From positions 372,001-436,000 of the forward strand of contig JAJZBZ010000002.1 of assembly GCA_021846275.1 (NCBI GenBank): DNA of 64,000 nt, written 5' to 3'. Positions 43,876 through 51,094 of the stretch are shown here, in pieces. The position numbers and the translations under genes are program-made. Source of the DNA: Acidobacteriota bacterium (lineage in GTDB: Bacteria > Acidobacteriota > Terriglobia > Terriglobales > Acidobacteriaceae). Position 1 is the stretch's first letter. Every line of letters starts with the position of its first letter. The notes below the pieces were generated by a model. That model was not told the origin of the DNA and made no database searches. It worked only from the letters and a program-made list of their open reading frames with translations.

Positions 43876-45920
43876 TCCGAAGCGAACTCCGCAGCCGCCA
43901 CACCCATTCCGTCACCATCACGATTCTCGCCGCCCTCGCCGCAGTCTTGTGCAGCCAGCTGTGGTGGAGAGTTGGAACTGTCCGAGCGGCCTCTGACTCG
44001 GGCAACAATCAGATCCTGAATTATGCATCGCCCATCGAAATGCTGTTTTCCCATAGCGGCTCGCGCCTCTTCCTGCTCTGCCAGAGCGGCGAAGTGCGAG
44101 TCTTCAACGCCGCCACCTACGCGTGGAGCAAGACCATTTCCGTAGGTCACGAACCCCGCGGCTTCTCGCTTTCCCCGGATGGCAGTCGTCTTTTTGTAGC
44201 CAACTCCTGGGACGACACAATCTCCGTCATCGACACGCGCGCCCTGAATGTGGTCGCCACCTGGCATGTCGGGATGGAGCCATCCAGTGTCCTTGACGGC
44301 CCTGCCGACGACCACCTCTACGTCGCGAATCGAATCAGCAATGATATCGCCGTGCTGGACGCGCACACCGGGAGGGAAATCAAGCGCTTGTCTGCCGGGC
44401 GCGGTGCCAGTTACATGACCCTGTCGCCGGACGGGAAGAGGATTTATGTAACCCATGTCTACCCTAATAACTCGCCTTACGGCACAGCGCCAGAGTCGGA
44501 GATCACGGTCATCGATACACGAAGCAGTGAGGTCGTCAATCGCATGCCCTTGCACAGCATCGCCGGAGTCTTTCACGTTGCGCTTTCCAGCGATAACAGG
44601 CTCGGCGTCGCCGCCGAATTGCATCCGAAGAATCTCGTTCCACTCACATCCGTGGAACACGGCTGGGTTTTTCAGGATACGCTCACCCTCTTCGGCGCGG
44701 ATGCGGGCAACAGGACCGTTGAAGTTTCACTCGACGATCTCGATAGCTACGCGGTTCGTCCTTTTGGCCTGGCCATCATGCCGGATAAATCGCGCCTCTA
44801 TGTCAGCAGTGGTGGATCGGAGCTGGTGTCAGTCATCGATATTCAGCGCCTCCTGCGTTACATTCACACCCATCGTCCGCCCTTCACTTATAATCTCGCC
44901 GCCGCTGGCAACTATGTGATCAGGCGCCTCCCGGTGGGTCACGATCCGCGCGGCTTGGCTCTCAGCCCTGATGGTCGCCGACTGCTCGTTGCCAATCGTC
45001 TGGATGACACCGTCAGCGTTTTTGACACGCAGACCAACCAGCTCGTCTCTACCATCCGCCTTGCTGGTTCAACCCATTTGTGGTCGTTGAACACGGCAAT
45101 GAAGGTCTTCTCAGATGTGAGCTACACTCCCGAAGGACGGAAACGGTGCGCTGACTGCCACATTGACGAGCAGCATCGGAATGCTCAGGAGATGAATCTG
45201 AGCAGGATAAAAAAAATTGTAGCTCTGCGCCGCGGCGAACAAATCTTTTACACTGCCGACTACTCCTTCCACGGCGGCTTCGGCTGCGCCAATTGCCACA
45301 TTGACTCCACCTTCGACGGCCTGAACTGGGATCTGGAACCTGACGGTCTGGGCCGCAATATTCTCGACAATCGGCTGCTGGAAGACATCAGGGACACCGC
45401 GCCTTTCAAGTGGAACGGTGGCAATCCCAACCTGCCGACAGAGTGCGGACCGCGCACGGAAAAATTTTTCTGGCGCTCGCAGAATTACAACGTCCGCAAA
45501 CTCGCGGACCTTACAGCCTATGTCAACAGTATGCCCGCGCGACCCAATCGCTGGCGTCTGCCGGGCAACAACCTCACACCGATGCAGGAGCGCGGAAAGG
45601 AAATCTTTGATCGCAAAGTTGATAACTTCCATCAACCTATTCCGCCTGCCAACCGCTGTTCTTACTGTCACAGCGGTCCGCTCGGCACCGACCAGAAAAA
45701 GTTCGACGTCGGGACGAAGGGACCTAACGACGATTCCGGCCTCTTCGATACTCCGCAACTGGAGAATGTCGCGCTCACCGCGCCTTATCTGCACGACGGT
45801 TCGGCAGCCACGCTCGAGGAAATTTGGACCATGCACAATCCGCATGACCAGCATGGCCGCACCAATGATCTCCAAAAGGACGAATTGAACGACCTGATTG
45901 AGTACCTTAAAACCCGATGA
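43872..45920 (+). CDS. YVTN beta-propeller fused to triheme MauG/cytochrome-c-peroxidase-like domain
   Basis: 682 residues. N-terminal hydrophobic signal (about 17-32), then a YVTN-type propeller (PRGFSLSPDGSRLFVANSWDDTISVID; PRGLALSPDGRRLLVANRLDDTVSVFD). The C-terminal third has three heme sites: CADCH (426), CANCH (472) and CSYCH (596). The last is followed by LFDTPQLENVALTAPYLHDGS, the typical MauG/CCP end motif. Diheme peroxidases of this class can oxidise protein partners (MauG, MbnH) or reduce peroxide. Three hemes and a propeller fusion are unusual. Coupled by ATGA to the CRTAC1 gene. Probably periplasmic. Confidence 0.87.
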   Translation: MIRSELRSRHTHSVTITILAALAAVLCSQLWWRVGTVRAASDSGNNQILNYASPIEMLFSHSGSRLFLLCQSGEVRVFNAATYAWSKTISVGHEPRGFSLSPDGSRLFVANSWDDTISVIDTRALNVVATWHVGMEPSSVLDGPADDHLYVANRISNDIAVLDAHTGREIKRLSAGRGASYMTLSPDGKRIYVTHVYPNNSPYGTAPESEITVIDTRSSEVVNRMPLHSIAGVFHVALSSDNRLGVAAELHPKNLVPLTSVEHGWVFQDTLTLFGADAGNRTVEVSLDDLDSYAVRPFGLAIMPDKSRLYVSSGGSELVSVIDIQRLLRYIHTHRPPFTYNLAAAGNYVIRRLPVGHDPRGLALSPDGRRLLVANRLDDTVSVFDTQTNQLVSTIRLAGSTHLWSLNTAMKVFSDVSYTPEGRKRCADCHIDEQHRNAQEMNLSRIKKIVALRRGEQIFYTADYSFHGGFGCANCHIDSTFDGLNWDLEPDGLGRNILDNRLLEDIRDTAPFKWNGGNPNLPTECGPRTEKFFWRSQNYNVRKLADLTAYVNSMPARPNRWRLPGNNLTPMQERGKEIFDRKVDNFHQPIPPANRCSYCHSGPLGTDQKKFDVGTKGPNDDSGLFDTPQLENVALTAPYLHDGSAATLEEIWTMHNPHDQHGRTNDLQKDELNDLIEYLKTR

Positions 45921-45933
45921 AAGGATGGCAGCA

Positions 45934-47019
45934 ATGAGAAGCGCATACAAACATCTCTGGCTGGGCGCGATGCTTGGAGTCGCGTCAACGCTGCTCTTTG
46001 CCGCTGCGTCTCATCCACCCGAGATGCCGCGTTACAGGTTCGTAAACTACACCACAGCGAACGGTTTGCCCAATGACCACGTCTACGCTGTGCTGGTCGA
46101 CGGCCGCCGCGTGTGGGCGGGAACCGACGATGGACTGGCGGAATACGAAAACAACAAGTGGAGGACGTACACCACGAGAGACGGCCTCGCGCAGCAGGCA
46201 GTCCTTTCGCTTGCCCTCGACAGCCGCACCGGCGACGTGTGGGTGGGTACCATGGGTGGCCTTAACCACATCTCCGGCGGAAGCATCATTGAAACTTACA
46301 CCCAACTGAATTCAGGGCTAAGCAATAACATCGTCTACGGTGTATCGGTTCAGGGGGACAATGTCTGGGTCGCCACCGCCGCCGGTGCCTGCCGTCTCAA
46401 CCTCAATACCCGCCAATGGTCGCTTTACAACGATCGCAATACGCCCATGCGGGAAATCTGGGCATACGGAGTCTCCGCTCAGCCGGACAAGGTCTACTTT
46501 GCCGTCTGGGGCAGTGGCCTCCTTGAGTACAACCAGGAAACCCGAGCTTGGGATGTGTACGAAGATCCTGACCATGAGACCGAAATGGTGCTCTTCAAAA
46601 ACCAGGGCCTCATCCATGACGTCGTCTCCTCGGTAAGTTATGTGGACGGGATTGTCTGGGCGTCCACCTATTTTGGTGACAGTCGTTACGACGGTCGTTA
46701 CTGGCATAACTTCCTCACCAAAGACAGCGGATTGCCGTCGAATTTCACGAACTATGTGAAGGGGATGGATGCCAATCACGCATGGTTCTGCACTGACAAG
46801 GGCCTGGCCTACTACGACGGAAAAAACTGGGCCGTTTACACGCCGTCGCTCACCACCCGAAAGCCGGAAATGCTGGTGCGCGACGCCGAAGGAAATCTGA
46901 CTCATGTGCCGGTCACCACCGCGCCGGCCAATAACTACATCCTTGGCATTGACTTTCAGGGCCGTGATATCTGGGTTGCAACGGCCGGAGGTCTGAGCCA
47001 CGGAATACTTCAACCATAA
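45934..47019 (+). CDS. Exported two-component-regulator-type beta-propeller protein
   Basis: 361 residues from the ATG at 45934 (AAGGA about 9 bases upstream). Signal peptide LGAMLGVASTLLFAAAS. Body made of Reg_prop repeats: TTANGLPNDHVYAVLVDGRRVWAGTDDGLAEYENNKW, TRDGLAQQAVLSLALD, DVWVGTMGGLNH, NSGLSNNIVYGVSVQGDNVWVATAAG, DSGLPSNFTNYVKGMD. In two-component hybrids these propellers sense ligands, but here no kinase or membrane domain follows, so it is a stand-alone propeller. 13 bases after the peroxidase-like gene. Confidence 0.85.
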   Translation: MRSAYKHLWLGAMLGVASTLLFAAASHPPEMPRYRFVNYTTANGLPNDHVYAVLVDGRRVWAGTDDGLAEYENNKWRTYTTRDGLAQQAVLSLALDSRTGDVWVGTMGGLNHISGGSIIETYTQLNSGLSNNIVYGVSVQGDNVWVATAAGACRLNLNTRQWSLYNDRNTPMREIWAYGVSAQPDKVYFAVWGSGLLEYNQETRAWDVYEDPDHETEMVLFKNQGLIHDVVSSVSYVDGIVWASTYFGDSRYDGRYWHNFLTKDSGLPSNFTNYVKGMDANHAWFCTDKGLAYYDGKNWAVYTPSLTTRKPEMLVRDAEGNLTHVPVTTAPANNYILGIDFQGRDIWVATAGGLSHGILQP

Positions 47020-47150
47020 ACCGCAGAGCGTGTTTCATTAACAACCTCCGCTTGAGCAGCCCGGAAAGGCCCGGCATCAAAGCCTGACTTGCCGGATTCG
47101 TGGAAGACGCGGAGGAATATGCGTAACTCGCTCTCAAAGGAGCCGACATC

Positions 47151-47654
47151 ATGAGCGCAATTCAGGAAATTTTTGACACCATCAGCCACGCAGCCGTTGC
47201 AAAGCGCGCCGTCACCAACCACGGTGTGCTCAATGAGGCCTACTGCTATGACAAGCCCAGCTCCTTCTCGCGCGGAATGAGAATTGATCTGGGCAATGTA
47301 ACGATCCTTTTGATCTCTGGCACGGCGTCCATAGATGAGCATGGCGTGAGCGTCCACCTTGGCGACTTCCGCGCGCAGATGCGGCGTACCCTCTCGAACA
47401 TCACCGGCTTGCTCGCCGCCGAAGGCTGCACCTGGCACGATATTGTTCGCACCACCTGTTATCTCCGCGACATCGAGCGCGACTACGAGGCATTCAACGA
47501 GGAAAGGACCGCGTTTTACAAAGAGCAGGGGCTTGATCCGCTGCCCGCCTCCACCGGCATTCAGGCCATTCTCTGCAGACCGGAGCTTCTCATTGAGATC
47601 GAAGCCATCGCCATGTTTCGCACCGATACAACGGCAACCAGCAGGGAGCAGTAG
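47151..47654 (+). CDS. RidA/YjgF/YER057c family protein
   Basis: 167 residues with AAAGGAG upstream. Family features: SRGMRIDLGNVTILLISGTASIDEHG, FRAQMRRTLSNITGLLAAEGCTWHDIVRTTCYLRDI and LLIEIEAIAMF. Canonical RidA deaminates reactive 2-aminoacrylate, using an Arg near the position of RPELLIEIEA (an Arg is present there). The same fold is used by chorismatases and other enzymes. The 40-residue N-terminal extension over canonical RidA and the location beside a DAHP synthase hint at a specialised role. 2 bases before the binding-protein gene. Confidence 0.85.
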   Translation: MSAIQEIFDTISHAAVAKRAVTNHGVLNEAYCYDKPSSFSRGMRIDLGNVTILLISGTASIDEHGVSVHLGDFRAQMRRTLSNITGLLAAEGCTWHDIVRTTCYLRDIERDYEAFNEERTAFYKEQGLDPLPASTGIQAILCRPELLIEIEAIAMFRTDTTATSREQ

Positions 47655-47656
47655 TC

Positions 47657-49693
47657 ATGCGGGATAGATGGTTGGTGGTCGCCGCCTGCCTTTGTGCCGC
47701 GACCTATGCGGCCGCGGCTCTGGGCCAGATACCGTCGGGGCGTCCGACTGCTCCGACGGATCAGCCCGTGGCCGGATCGTGGTGTTCGTGCGGCACTCAC
47801 CCGCCGGGTCCAGAGCCAGTGTGGACGTCCAAACCCTACGCCAATGAGCCGGAAGACATGAGGCCCTACGCCAGATTCGTCAAACCGTACCACCTCAACT
47901 ATCTCCAGCCAACCATCTGGAACGGGCCTGGGCGAAACATCCCTGCGCCCGAAAATATCCTCGAGGTGCGCATTGGTTTCGTCGGCCCGATATCTCCGCA
48001 GGATCCTGACTACGTTTCTGGCCTGCGCATGCTGCATGGCGCGCAGCTAGCCATTGAACAAGCGAATGCGCGCGGCGGATACGGTGGCAGGCCCTTCCGT
48101 CTCATGCCCCACGATGATTACAACAACTGGCAGTCCAACTCTGTCGCTGGCTACGCTCGTCCCACCAATTCTCAAATCTGGGGCGCAGCCAGCGACATTG
48201 CCGTCCAGTGCATCTACGACGACAAGGACTGGGCCATCTTCGGCTCCATCAACTCCGAGTCCACTCACATCATGCTGCGCGTATCCCTCAAGGCGGAAAT
48301 CCCCATCGTCAACTCCGCCTCCACCGACCCCACTATCCCGGAAACATCCATCCCCTGGTACTTCACAGACATCCAGGACGACCGCATGCAGTCCTACACC
48401 CTCGCACGACACATCTACACCGAGGCTGGTCTCAGGCGTGTCGCCATTCTGCGTATTAACAGCCGCTACGGTCGCATGGGGGTGCCGAAGTTTCGCGATG
48501 CCTCACGCCGTCTCGGACATCCAGTCGTCATCGAACAGAAATTCATGCCTGGCGACACGGATTTTTCACGCGAACTCGCGAATATCCGGGACTCGCGCGT
48601 CGATGCCATCGTCCTGTGGGCTGACGATGCTTCCACCGCCATGATACTCAGGCAAATGCACGCCATGGGCATGAAGATGCGCGTCTTTGGCTCCTATCGC
48701 ACTCTCGGTCCGGAACTCTTGACGCAGGCCGGGCCAGCGGCCGAGGGCTTTCAGGCGGTCTTCCCCTATGATCCCAACCGCAGCGATCCTCGCTGGCTCC
48801 AGTTCAACACCGACTTTGAAGCCCGTTTCCACCAGCGGCCGGAGCAGTTCGCTTCCCTGGCCTACGACGCCATGAACATGCTGCTCGACTCCATCTGTCG
48901 AGCCGGCCTCAACCGGGTCCGCATTCAGGACGCCCTCGATGGCATTCGCGAATACAACGGCGTAACCGGACACATGGTCTTCGACCCCAATGCAAAGAAC
49001 GTTGCGCCCATGTACATCGGCACAGTTCACAACGGTGCCATCACCTATCAGCCTGCTTCCATGTCAAAGCCAAGCGCGACAGAACGAGTCATCACTGCGC
49101 ACGCCCGGGCAATCCACATTGCGCCAACACATTCCAGCGCAGCGCCAATCCCTTATGCCCGGGTGGGGGAAGACGGCGTCAACTATTACGGCCCGATGCT
49201 GCCGAATATCTCACGCGGCCCTGTGTGCATCGTGCTCTTCGGCCTCAGGGCAGCAACTCTGGCTCAATCATCCGCCATGGAGGCGCAACTGGCGCGTACC
49301 ACAGCCATGGGTCGACCATGGAAACTCATTCCCATCGACAGCAACCAGAATTGGGGTGTCGCTTCCACCCAACTGGTCCAGGCCCTTTCCACCCAGCACC
49401 CACTCGCGATCATCGCCCTCGACCGGAAAACCGCGCATCTGTCCGAGCAAATGGCGCTTAAGACCTTCGTTCCGGTCCTGGCTCTGAGCGACGATGAGAC
49501 GCTTACCGCTGCAAACATTCCCTGGATATTCCGCCTGCCCAGCGGCACAACTCCTGCATCCGCGCTGCGCTTGCTCGAAGACACCGAAAAGCGCGGTGGC
49601 CCGAATCCCCAGCGAATCCGAAGCGTACTCGCCTCAGGACAAGCCATCGATGGACAGGCTTTTCTTCCAACCGGAGATCCGTTTGCCAGATAA
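47657..49693 (+). CDS. LIV-type (Peripla_BP_6) substrate-binding protein with an extra half-domain
   Basis: 678 residues, much longer than the usual ~400. Signal peptide to about residue 24, then a Cys-containing linker (GSWCSCGTHPPG). A full two-lobe branched-chain-amino-acid-type binding domain (about 90-470) contains IGFVGPISPQDPDYVSGLRMLHGAQLAIEQANARGGYGG and ILRINSRYGRMGVPKFRD. After a linker, residues about 510-650 resemble just one more lobe of the same fold (QNWGVASTQLVQALSTQHPLAIIALDRKTAHLSEQMALK; LTAANIPWIFRLPSG). No permease or ATPase genes accompany it, so it may sense or scavenge a small molecule rather than feed a transporter. Confidence 0.83.
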   Translation: MRDRWLVVAACLCAATYAAAALGQIPSGRPTAPTDQPVAGSWCSCGTHPPGPEPVWTSKPYANEPEDMRPYARFVKPYHLNYLQPTIWNGPGRNIPAPENILEVRIGFVGPISPQDPDYVSGLRMLHGAQLAIEQANARGGYGGRPFRLMPHDDYNNWQSNSVAGYARPTNSQIWGAASDIAVQCIYDDKDWAIFGSINSESTHIMLRVSLKAEIPIVNSASTDPTIPETSIPWYFTDIQDDRMQSYTLARHIYTEAGLRRVAILRINSRYGRMGVPKFRDASRRLGHPVVIEQKFMPGDTDFSRELANIRDSRVDAIVLWADDASTAMILRQMHAMGMKMRVFGSYRTLGPELLTQAGPAAEGFQAVFPYDPNRSDPRWLQFNTDFEARFHQRPEQFASLAYDAMNMLLDSICRAGLNRVRIQDALDGIREYNGVTGHMVFDPNAKNVAPMYIGTVHNGAITYQPASMSKPSATERVITAHARAIHIAPTHSSAAPIPYARVGEDGVNYYGPMLPNISRGPVCIVLFGLRAATLAQSSAMEAQLARTTAMGRPWKLIPIDSNQNWGVASTQLVQALSTQHPLAIIALDRKTAHLSEQMALKTFVPVLALSDDETLTAANIPWIFRLPSGTTPASALRLLEDTEKRGGPNPQRIRSVLASGQAIDGQAFLPTGDPFAR

Positions 49694-50068
49694 CCCGTGT
49701 CATCCGATTTTCCAGGCGAACACTTCACTTTCAGCAAGAGGCTCCCGCTGAATTTTCCAGCGACAATCGCATCGGAAGAAGACCTCCATCGATTCGCGCC
49801 AATACCGTCCGCCCTTACAACATTCACCCGAATTCAAAGAATGAAACACCAGGTTTTTGAGGTCAGTCGGATCGTCTGCGGGAACGACAAGGTGAAGCGG
49901 AAGCCGATTCACTTGCTGCAAAGGCGGTCGTACAAAATAGGCATCCTGCGCATTCGGCTACCCGCTGCTGGATTTTCACCGGGCGGCTTTTCGAGGGTTT
50001 GCGGCTCCGGATATACTTGACTTAGCAGTCCAATTACGCTCCCGTGTGGAGCAGACAGAGGCATAAAA
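49694..50068. other. Intergenic region after the nine-gene block
   Basis: About 375 bases with no supported gene; the one frame spanning it has no family resemblance or convincing ribosome-binding site. A weak sigma-70-like promoter is visible near its right end. No clear terminator hairpin was found after the binding-protein gene. Confidence 0.6.
49990..50017 (+). promoter_or_regulatory. Candidate promoter for PA2779-like gene
   Basis: TTCGAG (49990-49995) and TATACT (50012-50017) separated by 16 bases resemble a sigma-70 promoter with a weak -35. Placement about 50 bases before the ATG at 50069 fits. Seen by eye only. Confidence 0.35.
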
Positions 50069-50473
50069 ATGAAACTTCCCCGGTTTCGTTGTTTGAACGC
50101 GGCTCTGGTAGTGGCAGCCGCATTGGTGACTCCGCTGGGCGCGCAGGCGCAGCAGGCGGAGCACATTGTTTCCCCCGACGCTTTGCAGCAGGGACTGAAC
50201 GCCGCCGCAGCCACGCGGCAGCAGAACGAGCAGGAGATGCGCGATCTCTTCGCTCAGCCGCGTGTCCGGCAGGCGCTGCGCGCGGCGCAGATTGCTCCGG
50301 AGCAGGTTTCCCGCGCTGTGAGTCAGTTGAGCGACGCCGATCTGGCGCGGCTGGCGGCGCGTTCGGCGGCGGCGCAGAAGGACTTTGCCGCGGGCAATAT
50401 CTCAGACCACGATCTGCTGATCATTCTGGTCTGCATTGCGGCGCTGCTGCTGATTGTCGCCGTCGTTCACTGA
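50069..50473 (+). CDS. PA2779-like secreted small protein with C-terminal membrane helix
   Basis: 134 residues. Signal peptide (AALVVAAALVTPLGAQAQQ), a charged helical middle (QQNEQEMRDLFAQPRVRQALRAAQ, then SRAVSQLSDADLARLAARS) and a C-terminal hydrophobic anchor (LLIILVCIAALLLIVAVVH). This layout matches the PA2779 family (DUF6627), whose function is unknown and which pairs with PA2778-type C39 peptidases. Here the C39 gene follows after only 15 bases. Confidence 0.82.
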   Translation: MKLPRFRCLNAALVVAAALVTPLGAQAQQAEHIVSPDALQQGLNAAAATRQQNEQEMRDLFAQPRVRQALRAAQIAPEQVSRAVSQLSDADLARLAARSAAAQKDFAAGNISDHDLLIILVCIAALLLIVAVVH

Positions 50474-50488
50474 GTTGAGCGAAAGCGG

Positions 50489-51094
50489 ATGCTCACGCAG
50501 ATTCTGATGGCCGGATGGCTGGCGCTGGGGAGCGCATCGGGGCAGCCATTGCAGGCAACGGACTCGGCAGCAGCGAATTCGCCGACGCAAGCTCACCACG
50601 CCGAAGCAGCGAAGTGGATCGACGTGCCTTTTGTGGCGCAGACCACCGACGGCTGCGGCTCGGCAACGCTGGCCATGGTGATTCGTTACTGGCGGCGCGC
50701 TGAAAATGAAGCGATGACAGCGGACGCGAACGCCATTCAGCGGCAGATTTTCAGCCGCAGCGCGCATGGCATCTACGCCAGCCGCATGGTCGGTTATCTG
50801 CGCCAGGCTGGCTTTGCCGCATACGCATTTCACGGCGAATGGAGCGATCTGGAGCATCACGTTGCGCTGGGTCGTCCGCTGATCGTCGCGCTGCGCGATG
50901 ACGGAGCGCGCGGGCCTCTGCACTACGTGGTGGTCGTGGGCGTTTCCGCCGATGCGGTGCTGGTGAACGATCCGGCGCGGCAACAGCGGCTGCGCCTGGC
51001 GCGCGATGGATTTCTGAAGGCCTGGAGCGCGACCGATGACTGGACACTGCTGGCTGTTCCGCGGAAGGCCTCGGCGAACGCTGACGCGCGTTAG
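50489..51094 (+). CDS. C39-family papain-like peptidase (PA2778-like)
   Basis: 201 residues with a weak signal peptide. Catalytic Cys in QTTDGCGSATLAMVIRYW, catalytic His in LHYVVVVGV and Asp/Asn in VLVNDPA, in the usual C39 order. C39 domains cut leaders at double-Gly sites in ABC exporters, but stand-alone forms such as PA2778 have unknown substrates. PA2778 homologues often carry a TPR after the C39 domain; here the TPR is in the next gene, which overlaps this one by 59 bases if its ATG is used. The small PA2779-like neighbour may be substrate or partner. Confidence 0.85.
   Translation: MLTQILMAGWLALGSASGQPLQATDSAAANSPTQAHHAEAAKWIDVPFVAQTTDGCGSATLAMVIRYWRRAENEAMTADANAIQRQIFSRSAHGIYASRMVGYLRQAGFAAYAFHGEWSDLEHHVALGRPLIVALRDDGARGPLHYVVVVGVSADAVLVNDPARQQRLRLARDGFLKAWSATDDWTLLAVPRKASANADAR

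Noticed and set aside
43872-49693. PQQ-dependent alcohol oxidation cluster (which also has YVTN and LIV-type binding proteins)
   Set aside because: No PQQ dehydrogenase, pqq genes or CXXCW-motif protein are present, and the HzsA-like, CRTAC1 and DAHP synthase genes do not fit.
49697-50020. 107-codon frame after the binding-protein gene
   Set aside because: No ribosome-binding site, no signal or family features; overlaps a likely promoter for the PA2779-like gene.
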